Origin: Hymenoscyphus infarciens
Lineage: Eukaryota > Ascomycota > Leotiomycetes > Helotiales > Helotiaceae
Assembly: GCA_001414345.1 (NCBI GenBank)
Contig: LLCB01000201.1
Location: 46,536 to 110,535 of the forward strand
Length of the DNA: 64,000 bases
Reading direction: 5' to 3'
The notes beneath the pieces are model-generated. The model was not told the DNA's origin and did not search any database. It saw nothing but the letters and a program-made list of their open reading frames with translations. The number at the start of each line of letters is the position of its first letter. Within the stretch, counting starts at the first letter, position 1. The translations under genes were made by a program, and so were the position numbers. Shown here one piece after another: positions 47,247 through 58,940 of the stretch.

Positions 47247-48584
47247 CTATCTCATAAGACTTACCAAGTTCGCCCGATAACAATCTTCTGAGCAGAAAAA
47301 GCTAACAACCTCATGAATCTCGCAATCATAACAAATCCCCCCGAGATCCGTACTATCATGTCTACTATCCCCACCAGGTCCAATAGCAGGATAATAAGTA
47401 CAAGCCCTCCCCATACAACACTGATGTTCATGCTTCTCATGATCGACAAAATCCTCCTCAGCATGTTCAACAGAACAATAGTAAATAGGCCCCCTCCTCC
47501 TGCCCTTCCGTTCAAGCCATTCGCAAATCGCGCACTCAATGATCTCTTCGTTGGAGATATTAATGCTATCCAGCGGACACTCCTCCAAATTGCAACTCAC
47601 ATATCTCGGTGTCAACTCGCGGTCATGAATCCTTTGATCCTTCTCCGCCTTCTTAGCTTTATTCTTTTGATGGGCCGAAAACGCCATTTGTAACTCATCC
47701 ATCTCCCTCTGCAGTGCGGAGACTTTGCTGGCTTGTGATTCCTCCGCTTCTTTTTGCATAGCGCGTACCACGATATCGTGTGGCGTGAGACTTTCAAACA
47801 TCCGGGCATATTTGGTCTTGAAGTTCTTCTGTTGGGGCGTGTCTTCCGGGTAGATTTTGCAGTAGAAATTGACATATGCTTGCGCGCGTTGAGTCGGATT
47901 CTTCGCACCCTGAAGAGTCTTGATGAAGTCCGCGGTCCCCGGGATTTTGGAAGCTTGGAGTTGTTCCTCGGTGTAGTACTTGATGGTATCCTGAATGTCG
48001 CGACCGTTTTGCAACATATTCGCCGTTGCGGCTTTGTACTTCTTGATATCGGCGTCATCGCCCTGCTGAGGGGCACAAAAATCGTTTTTGAGGTGCTCGC
48101 GCAAGACGGTTTGGAAAACACAATGCATTTCTTTCAACTGCGGGCCTTGGGAGTCATTGAACACTTTATCCAGATCCGAGATGTCGCTGGGTCGACTTGA
48201 ATTCCATGGCGCATTTGCTTGGTAGAAGTCATAATATGCTTCGGCGACTCGACGATTCTTTGTTTTGCATCTGGCGCAATTGGGGGGACCGGAGTGTGCT
48301 GGAGCATGAGGAGAGGCATAGAAATTCCGGATCGATTTCAATTTGGATTCGAGTTCTTCCTTTGCGCGTTGGAATCGCTCCACTTGACTGACTCTCTCAT
48401 CGATGGAGAAGGGGAAGGTTGATTTGCCAAAACCAACAACATGGTCCGGTCTAATGCCATATTCGCTACCCCTAGCAAAAATTAGCAATATAACCAAATA
48501 ACGATCTTCAGTAAAGAGGAAAAGAGCTACACTGAAAACATCACGTGTAATACATCACGTGTATAGAAAGGGAACGTACTCCAT
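47247..48584 (-). CDS. Hypothetical protein with C-terminal Cys/His-rich (MYND-like) zinc-binding region
   Basis: Two minus-strand exons: a five-base first exon (48584-48580, ATGGA) and 48471-47247, separated by a 108-bp intron with GTACGT donor and TTTGCTAG acceptor. They join into 409 residues starting MEGSEYGIRPDHVVGFG. The long frame extends into the intron, but no ATG is there, which supports the split start. Residues about 30-60 and 240-280 are charged and helical (coiled-coil-like). The C-terminus has C315, C318, C334, H338, H346, H349/H351 and C353, spaced like a MYND zinc finger, then a second C-x2-C...C-x3-C set (382, 385, 395, 399). I do not recognise the family. It is divergent from SF3B5 with 259 bp between start codons. 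A nuclear or chromatin role would be guesswork. Confidence 0.65.
48538..48561. promoter_or_regulatory. Twin CACGTG motifs in the start-proximal intron
   Basis: CACGTG occurs at 48542-48547 and 48556-48561 within a direct repeat of ACATCACGTGTA. CACGTG is the palindromic core bound by bHLH factors such as Cbf1/Pho4 in fungi. The pair lies in the first intron of the zinc-binding gene, about 300 bp from the SF3B5 start codon. Regulation is inferred from the motif only. Confidence 0.35.
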
Positions 48585-48843
48585 GGGTGCGGTATTGATT
48601 GATTGGGATAGGAGTTCGAGTTACAAATATTACAATCTGATGTACACACGTCCGGTCTCGAGCCGTACAGATATAATTGGTACTCGGGTGAAGATGTTGT
48701 GAAGTTGTCAACAATAGAAGCCAACTATGAATCCCGAGGGGGGCAATCACTAGTGCGTTTACATCGTCGCAGCCTAAGGTTTGCCTTCCCTCTTCAGTGC
48801 TCGACAGCCCGGCTCCATCAACGCTTCAACATCAACATTCAAG
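48585..48843. promoter_or_regulatory. Bidirectional promoter between zinc-binding gene and SF3B5
   Basis: 259 bp separate the two divergent ATGs, so both core promoters and 5' UTRs must lie here. A CT-rich tract at 48780-48830 precedes the SF3B5 start. No TATA box is evident. Confidence 0.5.
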
Positions 48844-49211
48844 ATGGTATGTTCTCAGTCCCAAACAAGTCTACCGCGCACTTTTCTAACAGTTCCTCTA
48901 TTCTAGGCCGACAAACTCCGCGCTCAACAGCAACTCGAGCAGCTTCAGGCTCGCTATGTCGGCACAGGGCACGCAGACACCACAAAGTTCGAGTGGTCGT
49001 CCAACATACAGAGGGATAGCTATGCCAGTTATGTTGGACATCCTCCTCTCCTGAGCTACATGGCGATTGGCATGGGAGAATGCCGAGAGAAGGTTAGGGG
49101 ACAGATGATTGAGGTATGTTTATTTGTACTCTTCTTGCAATACATACAGGACTTACAATGTCATAGAAAATGGTTCAACCGGTCGGGAAACCGCCAGAGG
49201 TTCAAGATTGA
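48844..49211 (+). CDS. SF3B5: Splicing factor 3B subunit 5 (SF3b10)
   Basis: Three exons: 48844-48846 (only the ATG), 48907-49113 and 49167-49211, with introns of 60 and 53 bp (both GTATGT). They give 84 residues, close to the usual 86. The text matches the family along its length: KLRAQQQLEQLQARYVGTGH, ADTTKFEW, QRDSYASYVGHPPLL, GECREKVRGQMIEKMVQPVG. SF3b10 is a small helical subunit of the SF3b part of U2 snRNP. It sits in the nucleus and helps hold SF3B1 at the branch site; yeast Ysf3 is the counterpart. The start-codon-only first exon is odd but well supported by the conserved second residue onward and clean splice sites. It is divergent from the zinc-binding gene and convergent with NSE3. 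Confidence 0.93.
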
Positions 49212-49500
49212 TAGAGTCCAGGGAGCACGAAGGGAGCACGCTCGAATTGATGGTAGCTACGGCGGGTTCTTTTCGAAACAGAGCAACATCCTCGATTCCC
49301 ACACAGAAAGGCGCAAGTAGCAGGGGATGGAGTTTAGGCGTTGGCAATTGGCATCTATGGCCTTGGGAATACCACAGGATGCACACAAGAATGGGAAGCC
49401 GGGCATAAAATGTTTCGATTGGCAAGCAAGATTCTCGCAAGATAAGGCAAGGCGCCCTTGCGCGTGAAATGCAAGTACATGTCAACAAATATCATTTTTC
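49212..49500. other. Spacer between convergent SF3B5 and NSE3
   Basis: 289 bp of non-coding DNA holding both 3' UTRs. No feature is seen. Frames that cross it are chance or antisense. Confidence 0.45.
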
Positions 49501-50626
49501 TCAATCATCTCTTCTCCTTCTCCGAGATGGACTTCCTCTGCCAGGACTTGCTTCTTCCTCTGGCTCGTCCTCCTCTGCCCCGTTAACCCCACTACCTCTA
49601 ACCTCCATACCCAGACTTGTTTGCAGCCTTTTATCAAGGTCTTCAGGCGCATCATCGCCCCAAATCGTCTTCACAAACCCGTGAACGCCCATGTTCCCTA
49701 TTTCTACCTTTCCTCTTGGTCCAACCCTCCAATCGATTGTCTCTTCTTCTGCCTGTCTGTCTGTAACCTTCCAAATATAACCTTGTTTCTGCATTTTATT
49801 CAGCACCACCACTGTCTTGTCCAGAGGCGTATTCTCTTCCACATTGAGTCGTCGCAAGAACCTCATTAATTTATGATCTGGAATCTGTTCGTTGGGGTTC
49901 ATCGAGATGTAGGACACGATAACGGTGCATAGTCCAATGTAGGCCGCCTCTTCCTCTCCGCTGCCAATGAGGGAGGGAGCAATTATCTCGGGGACTCGGT
50001 ATGCGGCGGGTAAGGTGGTGATCAGGATGTACGAGGCGGTTGGCTTAGCAGTGTTACGTTTTGCCTTTGCTGCCGCTTGGGAGGAGTTAGCATAATTATT
50101 GAGAAACCAAATCTAAGAGCGCACTTCTCTTATCCTTCAAGGTTACCTTCTCTCGTGCGGGTAACTCTACCATCTCCATGCCAAATTTGTTACGCAGTTG
50201 CTTTTGTGCAGCCTCAAAAACACGCTTGAATGAACCCCGCCCATTATTACCCAGAACTAAGATAACACATTTAGTGGTCGCGCGTAAATCTTCCGGGTTG
50301 AGTTTCAACTGACCCTTTTCAGTAATACCGGTCCTCTTAATAGGTAGGCGCTGAAATTCACAAGCCAGGGCGTATCTGACAAGTTTCTTGACCACTTGAT
50401 CCTGGCTCTCGGGCTCTTCATCGTCGACATCCATCTCATCGCCTTCGGGTTCCGCTTCGCTCTCGTCGTCAGAAACGGGGGCTCGGGCGCGAGCGCGTTG
50501 GGTTTGGGTTTGGGTTGGTCGCGCATCTTCCTCGTCTGATTCTTCTTCAGCCTAGTTAATGTCAGTAGTGAGCTGGTCCATTGATAAAGGGCAACGAACA
50601 GCGGGGCGGCGTCTTCGTGGAGGCAT
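49501..50626 (-). CDS. NSE3: NSE3/MAGE-domain subunit of the SMC5/6 complex
   Basis: Three minus-strand exons: 50626-50600, 50551-50125 and 50075-49501, giving 342 residues. Intron 1 (48 bp) has a GTTCGT donor and TTAACTAG acceptor; intron 2 (49 bp) has GTGCGC and a GCTAAC branch. Phases agree. The N-terminus is disordered and acidic (SDEEDARPTQTQTQ, then SDDESEAEPEGDEMDVDDEE). The MAGE homology domain runs from about residue 55 to 270: VVKKLVRYALACEF, RLPIKRTGI, VFEAAQKQLRNKFGMEMVEL, then SYILITTLP, LIGSGEEEAAYIGLCTVIV, LMRFLRRLNV, QGYIWKV and IDWRVGPR. NSE3 pairs with NSE1 and NSE4 in the kleisin sub-complex that aids recombination repair in the nucleus. The C-terminus is Ser/Arg-rich. It is convergent with SF3B5 and divergent from SLS1 across a foldback repeat. 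Confidence 0.85.
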
Positions 50627-50854
50627 CTTGATTTATTTAGAAGAGTGTAGAATCGATTCTAGTTGTTGTGAGTCTTGTAGAAGAGGATGGATATCAGGAT
50701 GAGAATAGGACGAGGGGTTCGGGAGGTTCTTTGACTAGTTCAATCGCAATGTTGAATGATGAGGGGAGACGCGCTCTAAACACGAAGGCACGGGGGAAGT
50801 GAAGGTGCGAAGAATGGCCGATGCCGATGCGCATACCTACCTACCTCAGCTACC
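50627..50854. promoter_or_regulatory. Upstream region of NSE3
   Basis: About 230 bp of normal composition between the NSE3 ATG and the foldback element. The NSE3 promoter is presumably here. No named motif is seen. Confidence 0.35.
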
Positions 50855-52482
50855 TCACCACGGGCATGCCGATTTAACCGAGCTCCGACCCAGCTTAGGG
50901 CCTGGTCACAGCGTTACGACGCTACCTAAAGAAGGGAGGTGAGATACGCTAAGCTACGTAGGTTCGCTGATATCGTAACTATACTAATCTCGTAGTTTTA
51001 TAAATTTATTAATATAATAGAAGGTAATATAATAATAGATATAACATTATTAATAGTTATAATAGTATAATAATAATAAGATAAGTTTTATAAATTTATA
51101 ATATACTTATATTAATTACTAAATACTAAAATACTACTTTATATTAAATAATAGTTAATATTTACTAATTATTATATTATAAATAGATGTTACTAATAGT
51201 ATATAAAAGAACTAAGTAGTAGTAACTATCTAGTTTATTCTTCTTTTATTAATAGTTATTATATACTATATCTACTTTATAAGTAAGAAATATATTACTA
51301 TTATATATACTTTATTAGTAGCTAAGCTACTAATAGCATATATAAGAAATAAGTAGTAGTAACTACGTATATTATTCTTCTTTTATTAATAGTTATTAAA
51401 TATTATATATACTTTATTAGTAGCTAAGCTACTAATAGTATATATAAGAAATAAGTAGTAGTAACTACGTATATTATTCTTCTTTTATTAATAGTTATTA
51501 AATATTATATATACTTTATTAGTAGCTAAGCTACTAATAGTATATATAATAATTAAGTAGTAGTAACTATCTAGTTTATTCTTCTTTTATTAAGAGTTAT
51601 TAAATATTATATATACTTTATTAGTAGCTAAGCTACTAATAGTATATATAAGAACTAAGTAGTAGTAACTATATATATTATTCTTCTTTTATTAATAGTT
51701 ATTATATACTATATCTACTTTATAAGTAGAAAGCATATTACTTTTATATATACTTTATTAGTAGCTAAGCTACTAATACTATATCGAAGAACTAAGTAGT
51801 AGTAACTATCTAGTTTATTCTTCTTTTATTAATAGTTATTATATACTATATCTACTTTATAAATAGGAAGTATATTACTTTTATATATACTTTATTAGTA
51901 ACTAAGCTACTAATAGTATATAGAAGAACTAAGTAATAGTAACTATCTACTTTATTCTTATTTTATTAATAGTTATTATATACTATATCTACTTTATAAG
52001 TAGAAAGTATATAACTTTTATATATACTATATTACTAGCTAAGCTACTAATAGTATATAAAAGAACTAAGTAGTAGTAATAATCTAGTTTATTCTTCTTT
52101 TATTAATAGTTATTATATATTATATCTACTTTATAAGTAGGAAATATATTACTATTATATATACTTTATTCGTAGCTAAGGTACTAATAGTATATAAAAC
52201 AACTAAGTAGTAGTAACTATCTAGTTTATTCTTCTTTTATTAATAGTTATTAATAGCTAAGGTTTAGTTTAAAAGATATAATAATATACCTACTCTATCT
52301 ATTATTATATTACCTTCTATTATATTAATAAATTTATAAAACTACGAGATTAGTATAGTTACGATATTAGCGAACCTACTTAGCTTAGCGTGTCTTACCT
52401 CCCTTCTTTGGGTGGCGTCGTAACGCTGTGACCAGGCCCTAAGCAGGGTCGGAGTTCGCTTCTTTTTTCATGCCCGTGGTGA
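50855..52482. mobile_element. Foldback element: long inverted arms around a palindromic satellite
   Basis: Arms of about 160-185 bp (about 50855-51040 and 52298-52482) are near-perfect inverted copies. They contain CTCCGACCCAGCTTAGGGCC or CTCCGACCCTGCTTAGGGCC, TGGTCACAGCGTTACGACG, and AAGAAGGGAGGT. The outermost match is TCACCACGGGCATG (50855-50868, inverted at 52469-52482). Differences between arms are mostly C/T. The interior is a tandem array (listed separately). No coding frame exists. The AGGGCCTG at the arm edge equals the tip of the Tc1-like element at 29374, so a TIR transposon derivative is likely. It occupies the promoter interval between NSE3 and SLS1. Confidence 0.7.
51185..52260. 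repeat. Satellite array with palindromic core, about nine units
   Basis: Units of about 105 or 137 bp repeat the series TTAGTAGCTAAGCTACTAA (an almost perfect palindrome), AGTATATA, AACTAAGTAGTAGTAACTA, TTATTCTTCTTTTATTAATA and GTTATTA. Core copies start near 51309, 51413, 51512, 51616, 51752, 51889, 52029 and 52167, with a partial first copy at about 51188. Long units carry an extra TATCTACTTTATAAGTAG block. The array is AT-rich and lies inside the foldback arms. Confidence 0.7.
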
Positions 52483-52564
52483 CCTACCTTGTCGGCCAAA
52501 ATTATTGGGATTTCAGGAGCTTCAAGGGCATCTTGACATTGCCACCACTATCACTATCGCTCCC

Positions 52565-55500
52565 ATGCTTCGGAAAGTTTCTAGGTTACCGTCGCAGTCA
52601 CAGCAGTCGCATATATGCCTCAGTTGCCAGCGGCGTCTGGCGCGGCCCATCAATTCACATCATGCGCAGAAAGCGTTTTACTCAACCACAAACTCGAATC
52701 CAGACATAGACCTTGACCCCAAAACAAGTCCGTCGATACCGATACCAGAACCCGAAAGCGCCGCCTCCACCCCAACACCAGATACCAATGATGGCGATGC
52801 ATCTCCTCCCCCAACAAAACGAAAGCTGGTTCCCCTCGTCCCTCAGGCGTATCGACCATGGTGGTCAAACCAAGCCGACGTGACGCTGGATCCGAATTAC
52901 AGGACCTATAAAATGCTAGAAGAACCCTTGGGTGAAGTCTATGGACACCGAGGCATGGTGCGGGTGAAAGACACAGAAGAAATCGAGACCAACACGTTTG
53001 GGGAACCTTCAAAAATTCTGGTCCTGCGACAATCGAGAATCACAAAGTATGCTTGGGATGGCTACAAAGGCACAACATTCGAGCATCTGAAAGATCGAAA
53101 AGCACCTGTGGATATCGATTCGTACATACTGGAAAGGATTGATGCCGAGAGGGGGCTCCCAAGTTTGTCGGAGGTGGAAGAAAACATTAAACATTTCAAG
53201 CCAAAGAAAGGCAAAGAGCCTAAAGACCGGGAAGAGTTCAACCAACTTATACAGGAAATTCAGGAATCGTTCACTACGCCTCAGCTCCAGCAGTATATAG
53301 ACAATTACGAGGGAAAAGCAGTTTCGGGTTTGGTTACTACACCCACGACAAATTTGAGCCCCCCCAATAAGGATGAGGACGCAAAGATTCTGCGAAAAAG
53401 TCCCTGGGTGACGGAACTGTTTGATACTGGGGAGTATTTTGACAGCGATTCTGCGTTGCATGGCTATGCTCTGGCATCACATACAACCAAGCAGAGAGTC
53501 GTGGTTCGACTATTGCGAGAGTGCTGGAAGTTGAACCTCCCAGATGTTGAAAATTCGATAGGTTCTGTTGACATTGCAATTCGACCCAACCACTTGGAAC
53601 TTCTATTGAGTAAGTCGATGCTGAAATATCTCAGAAACCAATGCTAATGATGGAAATCTTAGAATCTGATTTGATTAGTACATTAAAAGAAGAGTTACTT
53701 GGACGAGCCTGTGAAGACATTGAGACATTCCCCACCAGTGGAGTTATCAAAATTACAACAACAAAAACGAGATATGAGCCTGTCTTGGAGCGCATCGTGT
53801 TGGAACTTAAAAACATCCGGAGGTTGCCAATATCACTGTCAAATTTGATGCCTTCGACCAAAAGTGGCAAACCAAACATCGATAAAATTCAAGAATGGGC
53901 TGACTTGCAATTCGACGACAAGACACTCATTGAATTGAGTCGCCTGACCGACACCAAAATAGCAAGACTACCCCAGGGAGCGTCATTAGCAAAAAGAGAG
54001 GAAAGTTTTGAACACATTCGACATACATACATTACTAACCTTTTCAGATTCCCATATCTATTTCCTGCCTCGTAACTCCCGATAACCCGTGGAGATTTAC
54101 TCGAGCACAACAAGCTCGCCGTCTTCTGCTGTCTTCTTGTAATCTTGCAGGCAGAACCCAGCACGTCCTAGGATGCAGAGCATTGCCCGAAGGCCAAAAT
54201 GGCACTTTTGTCCAGTATGGCCTGGATCCAGGCCTTTCGTGGCGGGATAAACTTCGAAAATGGACAAGGTTTTCAGCTCCTATTGGCAAAGATATAGATA
54301 TCAAAACCCCAGGCGAAATCTTTACATTTCCGGAGCATCAGGAGGACCAATTCATCGTTGAAAAGGACCTTCCTAACACTGAGGCCACAACTCTTACTCA
54401 ATCAGCTACTGATGGCAAATCACCCTTAGGCACGGATTATTGGAGTGATCATTATACCGTTGCGTCAGAGGCAGTTCTTGGAGCCGTGCTGCACACAGAT
54501 CCAAAGTCTCCTGATGGCATACCCAAGACTCCTGTAGGTTCGCCAGAAATTCTTCGTGCATTTAGTCCAACCTTGCCCACGATTTCAAGAATCATCAAAG
54601 GCATGCAAATGCCCCGGCAAAATACCAATGACACCCTTGTTCTACGCTTCCAGCCTAACCCTTTTTTTGTAGACCCGGACACAAAGAAGGCTGCTGGAGC
54701 AGATATCTTGAAGGTCTTTCCGAGCTTGGAGATGACTTTCGATGCGGTGTCCAATCCGGATGCTGTGTTGGCTAGTAGCAAGGACCTCGTGTTGAGGAGT
54801 GTTGATGCTGTTGTTGAGCAGACGATGTCTGATATCATGCTTCCGGATCAGGCGGTGGATGTTCGTTTCAAGCAAAGAACGACAAGTCGCCTGCGCTCGA
54901 GACAACTCACGATGCCGCAAATTACGGAGTACCTGAAGTTCAGTGATTTGCAAGCTGGAACTAGGAGATTGGATCTCCCTCCGAAAATCACAATGCCCAT
55001 CGCCAAACACCTTTGTAGAGTCGACGACCTGGCGAAGTTAAATCGCAATCCTGAAGATGAAGTACATATGGTGGAATACCTATTCGTCGACCGCCAGTTT
55101 AGAAGTGGACTGAGCTTGTCGTGTAATAATTGGAGGGTCTCATATACATACGTCAACGGCGGCGCGGATGGAAAAAGGAATGAACTTACTATTAGACCGG
55201 TCAAGAGTGGTGCTAATGCTACTAAGCAAGAGTACCTCAATACGATTTTTGAATTGACGGAGCAATTTGGGGAGAGTAGTGTTGATGTGGCGAGGAGGGT
55301 TGAGGGAGAGGGAGAGGTGGAGAGGTTTGTGGAGATTACGGAAGAGAAGGAGGGGACTTTACCGAGGAAATTCGACTACAGTGCTTTGAGGACTAGGGAT
55401 TTTGTGAGAGGGTTGTTTAGACCTGGGGAGGGAGGGGAGGTGGATGATGATTTGGTGCCGAAGATGGGTAGAGAGGATAAGAGTGTTGAAAATGAGAGGA

Positions 55501-55631
55501 CCGAGAGGGAAAGTGCTGAGGCTGAAAGTGCTCAAGTTGAGGATATCAATACTGCGAATATTGAGTTTGGCGCTGAGAATGGCAGTGTTAGAACTGGTAT
55601 CACGGAGGAAGACGGTACTGAAAGGGATTGA
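52565..55631 (+). CDS. SLS1: SLS1-like mitochondrial inner-membrane regulator (reading frame unresolved at one junction)
   Basis: The start is the first ATG (52565), giving an arginine-rich presequence (MLRKVSRLPSQSQQSHICLS). Exon 1 ends at 53609 (GTAAGT, 53-bp intron), exon 2 begins at 53663, and the last long coding stretch ends at 55631. It resembles the fungal SLS family (mitochondrial inner-membrane-bound regulator, coupling transcription and translation of mitochondrial mRNAs): KILVLRQSRITKYAWD, KSPWVTELFDTG, FPTSGVIKITTTKTRYEPVL, QARRLLLSS and GTFVQYGLDPGLSWRDKLRK. A TACTAAC branch and CAG acceptor at 54047 are excellent, but every nearby donor leaves the next exon one base out of frame, with TAA in the way. 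Either the acceptor is 54105, giving about 970 residues, or a one-base deletion or error lies near 54075-54085. The C-terminus is acidic and low-complexity. Confidence 0.75.
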
Positions 55632-58350
55632 TCGGCGAATCTACCGCAACAGTTAGATGCAAATTACGTGACCTTAACTATGCGATATTATAATGTATAG
55701 ATAGTACGGGGATCGATGCTCGCTTCGAGAACCAATAAGTGGTCAGTGGACGATATGTAGGAATAGATAAATAATCGAGATAAGATGTATATTACTTGTT
55801 AGATTAGATTTGAGGTGTAGATAGGATATCGATAATATATGATACATTTTTGGTTCTAGCTAAGAGGCGAAGTTAAATAAAGACACTAGAAATGAAATGC
55901 TTACTTGTTATAATACGGTTGTTGTTTTCTAAGAAGCTCAAAGAGATAATTGTTTCTTTTCTAGGACATTTAGGCCCTTTCTCGAAATCTGAAAAACCGC
56001 AAAATTTGGAGTATAGTATAGAGGTTAGCCTATAATTAAGTGCTAAAAAGTCTCGCGATATCTTAAGATTTAGTAAGATGTGGCGGTATAACGAGGTGTT
56101 ATTAAGAGAGAAGAAGCGAACTATATAGACACTAAGGCGAAGGCTAAGATTACTCCTTCTCTTAACTTATAGGAATAAAACGAGAGAAGAAGCGACTTTA
56201 ATATTTATCTTTTAAATAGAGTTTCTTAAAACTTCTAGTAGGTAATTTTTTCATAGACGTTATAATTTTCTATATCTACTAATACTATATAATATAAAAT
56301 TACTAAGGAAAATAAGTATCTACTAAAGCTTATTTTAATTATTAGTATACTTTCTATATCTATATTAGAGGAAAATACTATAGAAAATATAAATAAGCTA
56401 AACTAAGATAACTATATATAGTAGTTAAAAGCTCTAAAAAATCTAAAGCGTTCTTATTATTAATATAAAAGAAATTTACGTAGAAAATATAAATTATATA
56501 TAAAAGATTATAGATTATACTAATTTATTAGTACTAGTTAGCTTTAGAGATATATATAATAAGCTTTTATAAGTAAAGTAAGTTAAAATAGAGGATTTAA
56601 CGAGCTAATTATATACTATCTATCTAGATAAGTACTTTATAATATTTAGAGTAGATAGTAGCTTAACTAAGATACTATTAGAATCTTAACTTAGACTTTA
56701 CTATCTTATTATTTACTTATTTACGTATTCTACTATCTCTAATAGTTTTATTAATTATATAAAGTTTTAATAAGAAGTTCTAGGTCTTAAATAAGAACTT
56801 TAAGCTTAAAAGACATATACTAGTAATAAATAAATAAAAGATTAGTTGTCTTAAGTATAATATAATTAGATATAGTTAAGATTCTACTACGCTTAGTAGT
56901 AAAACTAAGATTCTAGAGTATTAACAAAGAATTAAATAAGTAAATAATAATATCTAAGTACTAAGTCCTATTCTTAATAAGAATTTATATTATACTATAT
57001 CTTTATAAACTAAAAACAGAGACAGTAGTATAAGTCAGTTTTATATTATCTTATAAGTATTATAAGAGTAATACTAGGAAAATACTTTATATAAGCTTTT
57101 ATACTATAAATTATATACTTCTTAAAATAGACTTAAAAAAAATTTAAATCTATTTTATTTAAATAGATTAGAGTTACGTTTTCTTACTTAGTATTTTATT
57201 TTAAGACTGTCTTCTTTCTTAACTTTAAATACGTATATTAGAAGTAATACTTAATAAAAACCAATTTTAACCTTAGATTACTATATTTAACTACTAAGAG
57301 TACTATAATATCTGATAATATTATAACTTTTAGTAAAGTAAAAGTTTATATATATTATTTTAGTTTTAAGAGTTAGTAGAATATAGATCTTCGACTATCT
57401 AATAAATACTATAGAATTAAGAGTTAGAAACCACTTTATATAAGGTTTAGTACTATAATATATATAGTTTTTTAAATAGAGTTTTAATTTATATTTATAT
57501 CTATCTTATAAAATTAGCTTAGAGTTATATACTTTAACTTTATAATACTTCTTAATCTAGCTCTAATCTTAACTCTAATTCTAACTCGAAGTTCTAGGTT
57601 TACTATATCTTTTACTATTTCTACGTATAAGAACTACTACTAATCTATCTAAGTAACTTATAAGAATTATAACTTTTATTATAAGTTTCTAGATAAAACT
57701 ACTAGAGTAGCTTAGAGTTAGTTATTTTTAATATAGTAAATATATTAGAGAATTTACTATATTTTATCTATAAGATAATTAAACTTTAGAGTATTTTAAT
57801 ATAAATAATATATAATACTCTTACTTAAAGCTATTTATAAATAATATAGTTATAATAGTATAAACTATATATAACTAGTAAATAAGTAAATAAAGATCTA
57901 TCTAATAGAATAATATATACTATTATCTAAGCTTATTACTAGTAAAATAGAAAATAAATTTACTTTTTGAAATATCTATAACTAAAACCTAAATAATACT
58001 TTAAAAGGCTAAAGCTTAAATAGTATATAATATTAACTATTTATACTTAATTACTAAAATAGACCTTATTCTAGATATTTTATACTAAATAATAAAGTAC
58101 TTACTAAAAGAGTATAGATTCGTTCTAACTATTATAGATTAGAGTTTAAAGTAAAGTTAGAAAAAAGACTTTAAAAGATAATAATAGTAATAACTTAGCT
58201 AAGAGCTTATTTTAATAATATACTAATTTATATCTGAATTTAAATAAAGCTTCTAGCTTAGCTAGAAGTTTAAAGAAAGTAAGACTTCTTACTAAAGTAA
58301 GAAGTTAGTAACATTTTAGCTAGTATAAATATTAAGTCTAAGATAAGAAA
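55632..58350. other. 3' flank of SLS1, then RIPed AT-rich DNA
   Basis: About 350 bp of normal sequence probably hold the 3' UTR. From about 56000 the DNA is RIPed with no readable motif. No gene is seen. Confidence 0.4.
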
Positions 58351-58682
58351 TATAATAGTACGAAATTTATATAACTATAGAAGAGATATATAAAAGTATA
58401 TTTTATAGAATAATATATATATATATACTAAGCTCTAATATAGAAGAAAAGACTAAGTAGTAGTATCTATATATAGAAGGTTAAAGATTTATTAATAATA
58501 ATAACTAAGAACTATCTAATATAGCTAATATTAAATAATAAGAGCTAAAAGCAAAATATATAATATTTAAACCTTAGTATCTTTTATATATAAGTATTAG
58601 ATAGTAATATCTTTAGTATCTTTAGTATATAAGAATTAGTAATTTTATAAGTACTAATAATTTAGAATAATAAGATATTATA
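58351..58682 (-). repeat. Solo LTR, subfamily shared with 11074-11447
   Basis: It begins TATAATAGTACGAAAT and shares the ACTAAGCTCTAATATAGAAG block and AAATAATAAGAGCT with the nested LTR at 11074-11447. No partner and no exact target duplication are seen. It is heavily RIPed. Confidence 0.5.
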
Positions 58683-58940
58683 AGTAAGATACTTTTCTAT
58701 TAACCTTTTTAATATTCTATAAAAGCTTGATTTTATTTTTATATATTATAAAAGTATAATAAATAGCTAGAATAGATCTATTATTAGATTTTAAATCTAG
58801 ACTAAATAATATTTTAACTAAAGCTAAACTATTTAATTTAAAAAGATAGTAGTATTAACTAGCTTAGTTATCTTATTAGTAAATAACTTAGTATTTTAAT
58901 ATTACTCTTTATTTTAAGCTAAAAGATTATATACTATTTT

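Noticed and set aside
47754..48200. 148-codon plus-strand frame
   Set aside because: It is antisense to the long exon of the zinc-binding gene, whose splicing and Cys/His clusters are far better support.
52470..52709. ATG-started 79-codon frame upstream of and overlapping the SLS1 start
   Set aside because: It is out of frame with SLS1, begins inside the foldback arm, and has no resemblance to a known protein; at most an upstream ORF.
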